Part shown: one piece after another, positions 44,595 to 53,345 of the stretch
Layout: every line of letters begins with the position of its first letter
Numbering within the stretch: position 1 is the stretch's first letter
NCBI GenBank assembly: GCA_963797475.1
Contig: CAWCPR010000009.1
Coordinates: 124,001 to 188,000, forward strand
DNA: 64,000 nt
Direction of reading: 5' to 3'
From: CAWCPR01 sp963797475
Lineage (GTDB): Bacteria; Chloroflexota; Anaerolineae; Anaerolineales; UBA4823
Notes under the pieces: model-generated
The model's input: the letters and a program-made list of their open reading frames with translations, nothing else
Database searches by the model: none
Told to the model about the DNA's origin: nothing
Position numbers and translations under genes: made by a program

Positions 44595-45956
44595 ATGCCC
44601 CACATTGAACGCTACAAAGGCAAACATGCCCTGCTGATCGGCGGAAGCCTGGCAGGGCTGCTGGCAGCCCGTGTGTTGGCCAACCACTTCGAGCAGGTCA
44701 CGATCATCGAACGGGATACCTTCCCAAATGGTCCCACTCACCGCAACGGTGTGCCCCAGGCGCGGCACAACCATATTCTGCTGCTCAGAGGCAAAGCCAT
44801 ATTCGAACGTTTTTTCCCAGGATTGGAGCAGGAGCTGCTTGCCAGCGGGGCTACTTCCGCGGATGCGGGTAATGAGTTTTTGTCGGTATCGATCTTTGGA
44901 AGGATTGCGCCTGTCCGGATGGGTGTGCAAATGTTGCTGTGCAGCCGTAACCTGATTGAGTGGCAGGTGCGCCAAAGATTGGGAGAATATAAGAACATCC
45001 GTATCCTTTCTCGCGTTGAAGCGACTGGTTTTCTTGCCCAGGAGGACAACCAGCGAGTGGTCGGGGTGCAGCTTCGTCCACGCGGGGATGAACCCGTTCC
45101 CAATACGCTGACCGCCGATCTGGTCGTGGATTGCAGCGGTCGCGGTTCAAGAGCTTCAGAATGGCTGGATGGGCTGGGCTATCCTACGCCCGAAACGACT
45201 GTGGTCAACTCTCACCTCGGATACTCTACGCGCTGGTTCAAACGACCCGAACAACCCCAGCCCTGGAAAGGGGTCCTCATCGCCGTAAAACCGCCGGATA
45301 ACCCGCGCGCAGGTAGTTTGTTACCTGCGGAAGGCGGTCGGTGGATCGTCACCCTGGCTGGGACGGCTGGTCTTTACCCTCCGACCGATGAAGCCGGCTT
45401 CATGGAGTTTGCCAGCCAACTCTCCGACCCAATTCTCTACAATGCCATTCGCCAGGCCGAGCCTGTCTCACAGATCTTCGGCTACCGTCGGACGGAGAAT
45501 CAGTGGCGGCACTATGAGCGGTTAAAAGACTGGCCGGGTGGGTTTGTCGTGATGGGCGACGCAGCCTGTTGTTTCAATCCAATTTATGGGCAAGGGATGA
45601 CTGCCGCAGCGTTGGGCGCAAGTTTGCTGGATGGAATGTTGCAAACTCAGCCAGGCGCTGTTACGACGAGTTTCGTGAAGACATTCCAGGCCAGACTGGC
45701 GAAACGACTGGAGACTCCCTGGTTGATGGCCACCAACGAGGATTTCCGTTGGGAGAACACAGAGGGTGACCGCCCCGGGCCTGTCGCACGCCTTATGCAA
45801 GCATACTTTGATCGAGTCATAAAACTGGCGTGCCAGGATGCACGCGCCAGTCTTGCTTTTAATGAAGTTGTGCAACTCCTCCAACCGCCGACGTCCCTCT
45901 TTAGCCCGCGGATTCTCGCGCCGGCGCTACTGAATGGTTCATCAGATCTCAAATGA
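44595..45956 (+). CDS. FAD-dependent oxidoreductase of the monooxygenase/halogenase superfamily
   Basis: 453 residues with an N-terminal FAD-binding Rossmann motif (ALLIGGSLAGLLAARVLANH) and the second FAD motif FVVMGDAACCFNPIYGQGMT at about residues 315-334. The pair of motifs marks the p-hydroxybenzoate-hydroxylase-like superfamily, which includes hydroxylases, geranylgeranyl reductases and flavin halogenases. The halogenase WxWxIP motif is not seen. It probably hydroxylates or reduces a hydrophobic substrate; no neighbour identifies it. AAGGGG lies 8 bases before the ATG. Confidence 0.8.
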   Translation: MPHIERYKGKHALLIGGSLAGLLAARVLANHFEQVTIIERDTFPNGPTHRNGVPQARHNHILLLRGKAIFERFFPGLEQELLASGATSADAGNEFLSVSIFGRIAPVRMGVQMLLCSRNLIEWQVRQRLGEYKNIRILSRVEATGFLAQEDNQRVVGVQLRPRGDEPVPNTLTADLVVDCSGRGSRASEWLDGLGYPTPETTVVNSHLGYSTRWFKRPEQPQPWKGVLIAVKPPDNPRAGSLLPAEGGRWIVTLAGTAGLYPPTDEAGFMEFASQLSDPILYNAIRQAEPVSQIFGYRRTENQWRHYERLKDWPGGFVVMGDAACCFNPIYGQGMTAAALGASLLDGMLQTQPGAVTTSFVKTFQARLAKRLETPWLMATNEDFRWENTEGDRPGPVARLMQAYFDRVIKLACQDARASLAFNEVVQLLQPPTSLFSPRILAPALLNGSSDLK

Positions 45957-46111
45957 GGGCGACTGTCGCGGAACCTCACCACGCTGAGCAACACTGCCTG
46001 CGGATCGCACAATTCGTAGGATGCGTCCGTGACGCATCTCCCTTTATCATTACTTAACGCACTTCATATCCCTTATCTCCAGACCGGCCTCCCCCCTCAT
46101 GGACGCAACCT

Positions 46112-46531
46112 TCATCGCATCCGGACAACCAACGCGATAAACTGGTCCGGAGAAAGGATCCTCACCCCCTGGCAGTTTTTTTGATCGAGTAGAAGAGAAT
46201 CCCAGGTGACAACGAATTCGGCCTCCGCTTCTAAGGCTGCGCGCATTAAGAAATCATCCTGCGGATCAGCCAGTAAGCCTTGAGCTTCAATTGCTCCCGT
46301 TGTCCAGATCGCATCTTGACGCAGTCGCCGAAACAAAGCCAGCTTTCTTTGCGGATCAATTTTTGTTTTCACCCCTGTCCGGTTGGAAACATCGACAAAT
46401 TCAGCAAACAGCTCGGGGGAGATAACGAGCTCGTACCGCTCTTCGCCCCAAAGAGCCATCAACCAGGCACCTGATCCTCTGGGGGAGAGCAGCATGGAGA
46501 TATAGACACTGGTGTCCAGGACTGCTTTCAT
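46112..46531 (-). CDS. PIN-family toxin (COG1569-type)
   Basis: 139-residue PIN-domain ribonuclease. It begins MKAVLDTSVYISMLLSPRGS with the first Asp, has the middle acidic residues in SPELFAEFVDVSNR and DPQDDFLMRAALEAEAEFVV, and the last Asp in TWDSLLL. This order (LADPQDDF and VTWDxxLL) is that of the putative toxin PIN family, COG1569. It starts 8 bases after the antitoxin gene. It would be inhibited by that partner. The DD at the active site is intact. Confidence 0.85.
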   Translation of the reverse strand: MKAVLDTSVYISMLLSPRGSGAWLMALWGEERYELVISPELFAEFVDVSNRTGVKTKIDPQRKLALFRRLRQDAIWTTGAIEAQGLLADPQDDFLMRAALEAEAEFVVTWDSLLLDQKNCQGVRILSPDQFIALVVRMR

Positions 46532-46539
46532 GGCAGGGA

Positions 46540-46821
46540 TCAGGCACGCCTGGATCGCCGTTCTCGAACGATTTGGACTGCCAGTTCACGGGCTTCCTCT
46601 TCGGTCATGGCACCGGCGTCAGGAGGGGCCAGCAGGATATCAAAATCCCTCTGGCGTTGCTGCTGTTCGATGGCTTTTAGCCGTTGATACTCGTCGATCC
46701 CAATCAATACAGCCAGCTCTCGCCCACGCCTGGACATAATGTATGTATTACCGGAGTTCGCCCTGTCTGCGAGTTCAGGGAGATTCTTACGCGCTTCCGA
46801 AAGGGGAATAGTCTCGTTCAT
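46540..46821 (-). CDS. Phd/YefM-type antitoxin
   Basis: 93-residue antitoxin. MNETIPLSEARKNLPELADR opens the Phd/YefM fold, followed by YIMSRRGRELAVLIGIDEYQ. A charged C-terminal half (EEARELAVQIVRERRSRRA) is the toxin-binding tail. The ATG at 46821 has AAGGAG about 10 bases upstream; a TTG three codons earlier is in frame but overlaps the operator. The promoter overlaps two TTGTACA sites, which are good candidates for binding of the antitoxin complex. Confidence 0.85.
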   Translation of the reverse strand: MNETIPLSEARKNLPELADRANSGNTYIMSRRGRELAVLIGIDEYQRLKAIEQQQRQRDFDILLAPPDAGAMTEEEARELAVQIVRERRSRRA

Positions 46822-46822
46822 C

Positions 46823-46873
46823 TTGTACAAAACTCCTTGTCCAAATTGTACAGATGATTCTGGATTATGTCAA
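46823..46873 (-). promoter_or_regulatory. Promoter and operator of the PIN/Phd operon
   Basis: TTGACA (46873-46868), a 17-base spacer and TACAAT (46850-46845) on the minus strand. The -10 lies inside TTGTACA (46846-46852), and a second TTGTACAA is at 46823-46830, next to the start codon. The paired sites fit autorepression by the antitoxin. Confidence 0.75.
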
Positions 46874-46890
46874 GCACAGAGGGTGGGTTC

Positions 46891-47105
46891 TATTTTCGCT
46901 TCACTACCTGCACTCACATCTTCTCCCGATCTGGCGTAAACTCGATCCAGCCATTCCGGTCCATCCTGAGCAATGTACATCCTTCCACAGCTTCCAGCGT
47001 CGGTTCGGGCAGGCCGCGCTTGTTCCTGGCGCTCACGCTGAGCGGCGCCACCTGCGGCTGGACGCACGGGGCAATGCAGCCCGAAAGCGGACACGGGGCC
47101 AGCTA
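46891..47105 (-). pseudogene. comEC remnant E: C-terminal piece
   Basis: The minus strand reads VQPQVAPLSVSARNKRGLPE, then PTLEAVEGCTLLRMDRNGWI, then EFTPDREKM and a stop where the intact gene has Trp (MWVQVERR). It corresponds to the last 70-80 residues of the complete ComEC encoded at 60144-62552. The rest is absent; the DUF362 gene begins 48 bases to the right, and a comEC N-side piece (remnant A) follows beyond it. Confidence 0.8.
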
Positions 47106-47152
47106 CGGCCCTTCTCTTCTCATTTTCTCTTTTGGTGTGTTTGTCGACAGGA

Positions 47153-48331
47153 TTATCCCGCCAATAAACTCTCTTTAATTTTGTCGCTATAAACCGCGCT
47201 ATCTGGATCTGCGGTTATGAATTCAATCTTCTCCGGATTGTCTACACCTAATCCCAGCTCAACCGCTCTGGCGATTTGCTCTTGTTCGAAGATCTTCCCC
47301 TGCCCGGCTTCCGTCTTGCAACCATAGTAGCGCAAAAGCGCAATACCAACCGCGTCAAGGGCGATCCGATCGGTAGCCGCCAAAATCACTCCCGGGGTTA
47401 CCCGTTCCCCCACATCCGGACCACCGGAAATAAAGGCCTCGATACCATCCAAAACGATCAAAGCCGGTGTGTAGGCCGTGTTGATTTCAGCGATCATCCT
47501 TCGCTGGTGAGAGGAGGCGTGCAGCTCCTGCATAAGATCGTGATCGATTTGTGGATGCCGTTTCGCAACCATCCCCACGGAATTCTTCAGCGATAACGTG
47601 AAATGTCCTCCGTACCTGTGGGTTTTCAAACAGCACGCCTGCACCAGCGCCTCCGCTTCGAGGCATGGGCGCGCAAACGGGAACCCATTTTTCCAGTGAC
47701 CGCCAGATGGCTGGAACATCACCCAGTCTTCTGGCATTAGCTCATCGATGACGAGGGTGTCAAAACCCATTTCTTCCGCCAGCTTGAAAACGCCGATCTG
47801 ATCCATGACCTTGCGAGTATCCCCCATACCGCTCCGGTCGCCAACCGTAATCTTCTCCGCTCCCATCCCTTTGAGCGCTGTCACAAGCGCGATGAGAACA
47901 TCCGGGTGGGTGGAACCTGGCGCCGGGTCAGAACTGTTAAAATTGGGCTTGAGGAAGACCCGTTTACCCGCAACAGGATTGATCCCCAAAAGGTCGATCG
48001 CTTTGCGCACACCTTCGGCCCGATTATTCGTCTTGATGAAAGCTAACCTGGCTTTGCCATCCTTTATCGTTTCGGTCGGGATAGCAGAAGGAACGGTGTT
48101 TGTCTCTGTTGGCTTTGGTTCTTCTGGAACGGGCGCCGTTGCCGAGGCAAATTCCTGGACAGGCGTTGGTACTTCAGACGCGCCGGTTGGAGAGAGCAGT
48201 GTCTCCGGTTCTATGACGGCTTTTGAACATCCTTCCAGGAATGTGGACAGAGCAGCCGCCCCGCCCAGGGCCGTGACAAGGCGCAGAAATTCCCTACGAC
48301 TCAAAGATGAGTTGGAACCCGGCTTCGTCAT
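47153..48331 (-). CDS. DUF362 protein with a Tat signal peptide
   Basis: 392 residues. The N-terminus SLSRREFLRLVTALGGAAAL is a twin-arginine signal, followed by LEGCSKA, a possible lipoprotein-like Cys. A Pro/Thr-rich linker (residues 45-85) leads to a DUF362 domain: RVFLKPNFNSSDPAPGSTHP, KITVGDRSGMGDTRKVMDQI, LKTHRYGGHFTLSLKNSVGM and a C-terminal LDAVGIALLRYYG. The family is linked to iron-sulfur or corrinoid proteins, but no Cys cluster is seen here. It lies between two comEC pieces (E and A) and appears to have replaced the middle of that copy. ATG at 48331. Confidence 0.8.
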   Translation of the reverse strand: MTKPGSNSSLSRREFLRLVTALGGAAALSTFLEGCSKAVIEPETLLSPTGASEVPTPVQEFASATAPVPEEPKPTETNTVPSAIPTETIKDGKARLAFIKTNNRAEGVRKAIDLLGINPVAGKRVFLKPNFNSSDPAPGSTHPDVLIALVTALKGMGAEKITVGDRSGMGDTRKVMDQIGVFKLAEEMGFDTLVIDELMPEDWVMFQPSGGHWKNGFPFARPCLEAEALVQACCLKTHRYGGHFTLSLKNSVGMVAKRHPQIDHDLMQELHASSHQRRMIAEINTAYTPALIVLDGIEAFISGGPDVGERVTPGVILAATDRIALDAVGIALLRYYGCKTEAGQGKIFEQEQIARAVELGLGVDNPEKIEFITADPDSAVYSDKIKESLLAG

Positions 48332-48461
48332 TAAATCTTTCCTTCCCGGTAAACCGCATCAATCACGCCAACAATAAGATTCGGTTTTTAGATAACATAC
48401 ATTATAGTCCTGTAATTTTGGGTAAATCTAAGAACAAGCTGGCGGCCAACTTTCCTGGCGA

Positions 48462-48618
48462 ATAAGGACACACCACTTCAGGGTCCGCCCCCACCAGCAG
48501 GGTATAAACGGGGATCGCCAAAGCGCTCAGGGTCGCGCATAGAACGCGCCGGCGCTTGCCTAGCAAGCGCCCGAAAAGCGTCGAGAACAGCCCGGCCAGA
48601 ATCGAAATATTAAACCCA
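48462..48618 (-). pseudogene. comEC remnant A: competence-domain piece
   Basis: The minus strand reads GFNISILAGLFSTLFGRLLG, then KRRRVLCATLSALAIPVYTL and LVGADPEVV, matching residues of the intact ComEC just after its HIIAIS. Similarity starts exactly at Gly-Phe-Asn and stops after DPEVV. To the right it abuts the stop codon region of the lipoprotein gene at 48624. Confidence 0.8.
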
Positions 48619-48623
48619 CAAAT

Positions 48624-49286
48624 TTATGGTTTAGGAGTTGGGCTAGGCGTGACCGGCGTAGCGACTTTAATCCTGAGGTATATCGGTTCTTTAAAGTTGC
48701 TGCGGTCTTCGCTGGACATCACCCAATCGCTTCGATAAGTTCCTGGATTGGCAGGCGCTTTCATCTGGATGTTGATTTCGATCTCCCCTCCAGGCAATAC
48801 TTCTTGACCCAAGGAGATCTCCTTGGGCGCGCCAAAAGATTCACCGCTGTAATAGCGTAGCAGGTATCCGGCATTCCAGGTGGATGTGCCTGTATTTTTC
48901 AGGCGCCAGGTCATAGTGAAGGTCTCGCCGGGTGCAAAGGTGGTGTCATCTGCAATGGATTGGGAGACCCATTGAGCCTGGTTTTCGGTTCCCGCCTTTG
49001 GCGTTCCACTGGACAAGGTGACCGTTGCGCTGAGCGATGGACTGGCTGTCGGGCCTGGCGTGGAGGCAGGCAGGTTCGTGGCTGTGGGGCTCGAAAGAGG
49101 TGTGACAGAAGGCGTCAAGGCAAGCGCCTGGGTAACCTGTGCCAGCACGGTGGAGGCAACCTCCGTGCGCAAGGGATTCTGGTCGAGGGTTGGCGTGCTG
49201 GTTGGAACCAGGGGACTACAAGCAGCCAACCACAGCAGACTCAACAACACTCCAATTCCGCTTAGAGTTCTTTTTTTGTGTGCCAT
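48624..49286 (-). CDS. Lipoprotein with an NBR1-type Ig-like domain
   Basis: 220-residue lipoprotein. The lipobox is LSLLWLAAC (Cys 23), so it is anchored to the membrane after signal peptidase II cleavage. A Ser/Thr/Pro-rich stalk (about 25-95) is followed by an Ig-like domain of the NBR1 central-domain type: DTTFAPGETFTMTWRLKNTG, TSTWNAGYLLRYYSGE and NPGTYRSDWVMSSEDRSNF. This domain occurs on many Chloroflexota surface proteins and probably mediates binding. ATG at 49286. Its stop lies only 6 bases from the start of comEC remnant A. Confidence 0.85.
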   Translation of the reverse strand: MAHKKRTLSGIGVLLSLLWLAACSPLVPTSTPTLDQNPLRTEVASTVLAQVTQALALTPSVTPLSSPTATNLPASTPGPTASPSLSATVTLSSGTPKAGTENQAQWVSQSIADDTTFAPGETFTMTWRLKNTGTSTWNAGYLLRYYSGESFGAPKEISLGQEVLPGGEIEINIQMKAPANPGTYRSDWVMSSEDRSNFKEPIYLRIKVATPVTPSPTPKP

Positions 49287-49485
49287 AAGGCTCGTCCTTT
49301 GTAGGCGCCGGTAAGACCGCTGCGAGCTTGGGGATTTTCCTGAAATGATTCTGCGCTAGCTGGAAAGAATTGTCAAGAGTGTATATTTGAACAATCTTGT
49401 TCAAATAGACGATCGTTCAGCAGAAGAGCGGACCTTCTGCCCGAACTCTATTAAGATTAGCCTGCCTATCAGGTACAATCGAGAC

Positions 49486-49713
49486 ATGCAGAGCCTTTCC
49501 GAAATCCAGAAAAAGCTTCAGGAACAGCGCCCGGACAGCGACCTGGATTTGTTGATCGAGCTGGACAGGCCTCCAAGGAGCAGTTGGATCGGCCTGGTTG
49601 AGCTGGAAGAGTACTTGAGCCAGCTATTGGGAGTTCAGATCGACCTCGCCATCAAGACCAACCTGAAAAAGCGCATCGGTGCACGCATCTTGCAAGAAAC
49701 TATTTCGTTATAA
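49486..49713 (+). pseudogene. Truncated MNT-type nucleotidyltransferase lacking the GS motif
   Basis: 75 residues. MNT/MntA-type nucleotidyltransferases have GSxxxG followed by SDLDLLVE. Here MQSLSEIQKKLQEQRPDSDL joins directly to DLLIELDRPPRSSWIGLVEL, so about 15 residues with the GS motif are missing, while the second half (EYLSQLLGVQIDLAIKTNLK, KRIGARILQE) is normal. The usual HEPN partner gene is absent. TACAAT lies 6 bases before the ATG. Probably an inactive relic of a HEPN/MNT module. Confidence 0.65.
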
Positions 49714-49741
49714 GTTATAAGTCCCTGGATTGAGAAGACCA

Positions 49742-50095
49742 TTACCTCCTCTCCACTTGCACCCACATCCGTTCCCCATCCGGGCTCAATTTAACCCAGC
49801 CATTCTTATCCGTCCTCAACAACGGATAGCCTTCGAGCGCCTCCAGCGTCTCCGGGTCGGGCAGGCCGCGCTGGTCTCCAGCCTCCACGCTGAGCAGGGC
49901 GACCTGCGGATGCAGCTTGTCGATCCATCCCTTCGGGTTGACGGGCCGCACAACCGCCGGGGCCACACCCACCAGCAGGGTATAAACGGAGGTCACCAAT
50001 GCGCTCAAGATTGCACCTAAAAAGCGCCGGCGCTTGCCCAGCAGCCGCCCGAAAAAGGTCGAAAAAAGCCCGGCGATGATGGTGATATTAAAACC
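49742..50095 (-). pseudogene. comEC remnant B: two ends joined, middle deleted
   Basis: The minus strand begins at Gly-Phe-Asn (50095) and reads NITIIAGLFSTFFGRLLGKR, then SALVTSVYTLLVGVAPAVVR, then jumps to PVNPKGWIDKLHPQVALLSV, EAGDQRGLPDPETLEALEGY and the normal end MWVQVERR. About 400 residues between the competence helices and the C-terminal domain are missing. Upstream of 50095 the sequence is foreign to the intact comEC but resembles that flanking remnant C. Confidence 0.85.
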
Positions 50096-50214
50096 GTAGA
50101 TTAAGAACCAAAATTGATGTTGTTTTTCAACTGGTAGGCTCGTTCAAAAAGCACTAGCATTGAAATGGAATAAGCAATAAGAGGTTAGTGCAACAGTTTG
50201 TCAAAGATCAACTG

Positions 50215-50412
50215 TATTAGTCCCATATCAAACACCGTCGGCGGCGCAATGAGCCTAAGGTTGAGGACTGTCCAATCCCAGGCGAAGCTAGTTTACCGGC
50301 CCGTCGTTGGGTGGTGGAACGAATGCTTTGATGGTTGGCGAAACGGCATAGTATCAAGATCCGCTGGTGCAAAAAGCCTGAAAACTGGATGGCTGTCAGT
50401 CCTCGGGCTACA
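50215..50412 (+). mobile_element. IS5-family transposase remnant (C-terminal part)
   Basis: A plus-strand frame reads KHRRRRNEPKVEDCPIPGEA, SLPARRWVVERML, an in-frame TGA, then WLAKRHSIKIRWCKKPENW. This is the C-terminal part of an IS5-type (DDE) transposase with its ARRWVVER motif. It is cut off at the left end of the IS21 element, so the IS21 landed in or beside it. Confidence 0.65.
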
Positions 50413-50540
50413 ATGTACCAGTATTCCTCGGCAATCATGTACCAGGAGTTCGCGGCAACCATGTACCAACGGTCCTCACCAACGATGTACCAGGGGTTCG
50501 CGCCAACCATGTACCAGTCATCCTCACCCACGATGTACCA
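50413..50540 (+). repeat. Left-end iterons of the IS21 element
   Basis: ATGTACCA occurs six times at exactly 24-bp spacing: 50413, 50437, 50461, 50485, 50509 and 50533, with partly conserved spacers (TTCGCGGCAAC-like). Multiple transposase-binding repeats are typical of IS21 ends. Three inverted copies (TGGTACAT at 53274, 53297 and 53321) lie at the right end. Confidence 0.85.
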
Positions 50541-50903
50541 CCTTCGGATGCCCACTTCAACCTCCGAATGGTTGGGTGAGATGAGTCCAGAAGCCCGATT
50601 GACAGGTGCGGTTCTCATTTCGGGCCGAACCGCTTCTTGCGGGCAATTATCTTCCCTGCGGCCACCCTATCAAGGGTGCTGCGCATCCCTACGGGACGGC
50701 GCCGCCAAAGAACGGCGGCGCCGCCCTTGACAGGGGCCCGGCCTACGGGAAGAAGCTCCGCAATATAAAGCGGTTCGGCGCAGAGTGTTCGCACCGACAG
50801 CTGAGGCATCCATGATAAACTCTCGCACAACCATTCGGACACCCATGCTCTGAATTCGAGTATCCTCCTGATCCTATCTTATGGGTAGATTTCAGGAGGT
50901 CGT

Positions 50904-52460
50904 ATGAGCGAGAGGATTCTGAACCTAATGGACATTCGAGAATTGTTGTTACACATTCGGGCTCATTCCAGTTATCGGCAAATTCAGCGGGATACCGGCT
51001 TTGACCGGCGAACGGTGAAACGCTACCGGCTATGGGCCCAAAAACAAGGGCTGCTGGAAGGGGATTTGCCTTCCCTGGAAGAACTGCAAGCGCTGTTCGA
51101 GCACTCTTTTCAGGAGAAGGCGCCTCCCCAGAACCAATCATCGGTGGAGAACTTCCGCAGCCAGGTCGATCAGTGGGCCAGGCAAGGCGTGGAGATCGCC
51201 GCCATACGCCAGCGTCTCATCGAACGGGGCTATACCGGCAGCTACGCGGCAGTCTGGCGCTTCGTACGCACGCTCAAACCAGGCCGAGAGACGGAGACCA
51301 CCACCCGGCTGGAGACCAAACCCGGCGAAGAAGCCCAGGTGGACTTTGGATACGCCGGACGGATGATCGACCCGGAAAGCGGGGAATTGCGCAAAGCCTG
51401 GGCGTTCGTCATGGTTTTGTCCTGGAGCCGCCACCAATACGTGGAGTTCGTCTGGGATCAGAAAATCGAGACCTGGCTGCGCTGTCACCGCAACGCCTTC
51501 GAGTTCTTCGCTCGGGTTCCCCAGCGGGTGCGGATTGACAATCTGCGCACGGCGATCCTGAAAGCGGTCTTCGACGAACCCCAGGTACAGTATACCTACC
51601 GAGAATGCGCCGAACACTATGGCTTCCTGATCGCTCCCTGCCGGGTGGCTACCCCTGAACACAAAGGCAAAGTCGAACAGGGCGGGGTGCACTACGTTTG
51701 CCGCAACTTCCTGGGCGGACGCGAGCCAACCCCGATCACGAAAGCCAACCAGGATGTGCTGGTCTGGTGCAACACCACCGCCGGGCTGCGCATTCACGGC
51801 ACGACCAAGGAGAAACCCCTGGAACGTTTCGAGCAGGTCGAGAAGGCCTGTCTCAAGCCGCTGCCGGAAAGCCCCTATGACCTGGCGGTGTGGAAGCACG
51901 TCAAGGTGTATCGGGATTGCTACGTGGTCTTCGGCAACGCCTTCTACTCGGTGCCCCGGCGGTTGTACCCGGGCCAGGTGTGGATCTGCGGCGGGAGCAA
52001 ACAGGTGCGCATCTTCGATGAGAAACAAAAGTTGGTCGCCACCCACGAACGGGCTGCACATCCCGGTCAGCGCCTGACCAACCTGGCACACCTGCCGCCC
52101 GAAAAAGTGCCGGGACTGACCCAGGACTCTGACAGCCTGCTGGCCGACGCACAAGCCGTCGGCCCGGCAGCTGTGGAGATCGTGCAAGCCCTATTGAACG
52201 ATCCGCTGCTCTACCGCCTCCCCACCGCAGGCCGCCTGGTGCGCCTGGCCAACCGCTTCACTGCAGAGCGCCTGGAAGCTGCCTGCCAACGGGCGCTCGC
52301 CTTCGGCGATCCCAGCTACAAGACGGTCAAGCGTATTCTGGCACAGGGATTAGACGCAGAAGAAGCGGCCGTGCCGGTGGCTCTGCCCATCGCCACCACC
52401 TTTGCCCGCCGGACCGATGAGCTGGTCGGGGCGTTGGCGGAGGTGATCCCATGGAACTGA
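50904..52460 (+). CDS. istA: IS21 transposase IstA
   Basis: 518-residue DDE transposase. The N-terminal helix-turn-helix contains YRQIQRDTGFDRRTVKRYRL. The catalytic core (rve domain) has EEAQVDFGYAGRM with the first Asp, WDQKIETWLRCHRNAFEFFA then RVRIDNLRTAIL with the second, and the C-terminal part AEHYGFLIAPCRVATPEHKG with KVEQGG supplying the Glu. The ATG at 50904 follows AGGAGG. Its end overlaps istB by 10 bases, as usual. No break is seen, so the element may be active. Confidence 0.95.
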   Translation: MSERILNLMDIRELLLHIRAHSSYRQIQRDTGFDRRTVKRYRLWAQKQGLLEGDLPSLEELQALFEHSFQEKAPPQNQSSVENFRSQVDQWARQGVEIAAIRQRLIERGYTGSYAAVWRFVRTLKPGRETETTTRLETKPGEEAQVDFGYAGRMIDPESGELRKAWAFVMVLSWSRHQYVEFVWDQKIETWLRCHRNAFEFFARVPQRVRIDNLRTAILKAVFDEPQVQYTYRECAEHYGFLIAPCRVATPEHKGKVEQGGVHYVCRNFLGGREPTPITKANQDVLVWCNTTAGLRIHGTTKEKPLERFEQVEKACLKPLPESPYDLAVWKHVKVYRDCYVVFGNAFYSVPRRLYPGQVWICGGSKQVRIFDEKQKLVATHERAAHPGQRLTNLAHLPPEKVPGLTQDSDSLLADAQAVGPAAVEIVQALLNDPLLYRLPTAGRLVRLANRFTAERLEAACQRALAFGDPSYKTVKRILAQGLDAEEAAVPVALPIATTFARRTDELVGALAEVIPWN

Positions 52461-53212
52461 AACACCAACTCGCCGAACAACTGCGCCACCTGCGTCTTTC
52501 GGGCGTCTTGGAAACTCTGGAAGCCCGCAACCGCCAGGCCATTGACGACAAATGGAGCTACCAGGAATTCCTGTCCCGCATTCTGGAAGACGAAGTCGAA
52601 CGCCGCTCCCAGAAGCAGCTCAGCCTGCGACTGCGCCGCGGAGCGCTCAACTCGACCAAAACCCTGGAAGGCTTCGATTTCGACTTCAACCCGAACCTGA
52701 ACCGCCAGCAGATCCTGGAGCTGGCTACCTGTGAATTCGTGCGCCAGAAACGGAATTTATTGATCTGCGGTCCAACTGGAGTTGGAAAATCGCACCTGGG
52801 TCAAGCCCTTGGCCAGGAATCGGCCCGGCAAGGTTTCGATGTGCTCTTCACCAGTGTGCAGAAAATGCTCCAGCACCTGAACGGCGGCCGCGCCGATAGC
52901 TCCTGGGAACGCCGCATGGCAAACTACTTGCGGCCTGACCTCTTGATCTTGGATGACTTCGGCTTGAAGTCCATCCAGCCGCCTGGACCGGAAGACTTGT
53001 ATGATGTTATTAATGAGCGGTACGAGCATGGCAGCATTTTGTTGACCTCGAACCGCGCCCCCAACGAATGGGCGGACCTATTCCAAAACCCTCTCTTGGC
53101 TTCGGCCGGCCTGGATAAACTCCTGGATCGGGCGGAAGTGGTGATTATCCGTGGGCCTAGCTACCGCTCGAAGGGGCGCAGGAACCTGATGGAGGAGGTG
53201 CAAATGAGCTGA
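52451..53212 (+). CDS. istB: IS21 helper ATPase IstB
   Basis: 253-residue AAA+ ATPase that helps IstA choose and remodel the target. Walker A is ICGPTGVGKSHLGQALG and Walker B LLILDDFGLKSI, then ILLTSNRAPNEWADLFQNPL with the sensor region. The ATG at 52451 overlaps the end of istA. The C-terminus (GPSYRSKGRRNLMEEV) is the typical basic end. Complete. Confidence 0.95.
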   Translation: MELKHQLAEQLRHLRLSGVLETLEARNRQAIDDKWSYQEFLSRILEDEVERRSQKQLSLRLRRGALNSTKTLEGFDFDFNPNLNRQQILELATCEFVRQKRNLLICGPTGVGKSHLGQALGQESARQGFDVLFTSVQKMLQHLNGGRADSSWERRMANYLRPDLLILDDFGLKSIQPPGPEDLYDVINERYEHGSILLTSNRAPNEWADLFQNPLLASAGLDKLLDRAEVVIIRGPSYRSKGRRNLMEEVQMS

Positions 53213-53345
53213 CTGAATCCTTTAACATTCGTCCAAAAACTTGTACTTTTCCAATCTGCATCCACTCAAAAGGTGGTACATCGTTGCCGCGAATCCTGGT
53301 ACATGGTTGCCGCGAATCACTGGTACATTCACGGGCGAGGATTGA

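Larger units (their letters stand above)
50414..53327 (+). mobile_element. IS21-family insertion sequence
   Basis: 2.9-kb element with istA and istB and terminal repeats that begin 5'-TGTACCAG at both ends and end in CA. No target-site duplication is evident next to these bounds. Between the left iterons and istA are about 360 bases (50541-50903) with a G/C-rich hairpin (GGCGCCGCC/GGCGGCGCC near 50690-50735) and no gene. It interrupts an IS5 remnant on the left and truncates a SnoaL-like gene on the right. Confidence 0.85.

Noticed and set aside
44595..45956. Flavin-dependent halogenase
   Set aside because: The FAD motifs are present but the WxWxIP halogenase motif is not seen; called only as a superfamily oxidoreductase.
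50413..50540. CRISPR-like array of six short repeats
   Set aside because: The conserved core is only 8 bases with a 24-bp period, spacers are similar to each other, and inverted copies end the IS21; these are transposase-binding iterons.
51138..52187. 349-codon minus-strand frame inside istA
   Set aside because: Shadow of the istA coding strand with no motif.
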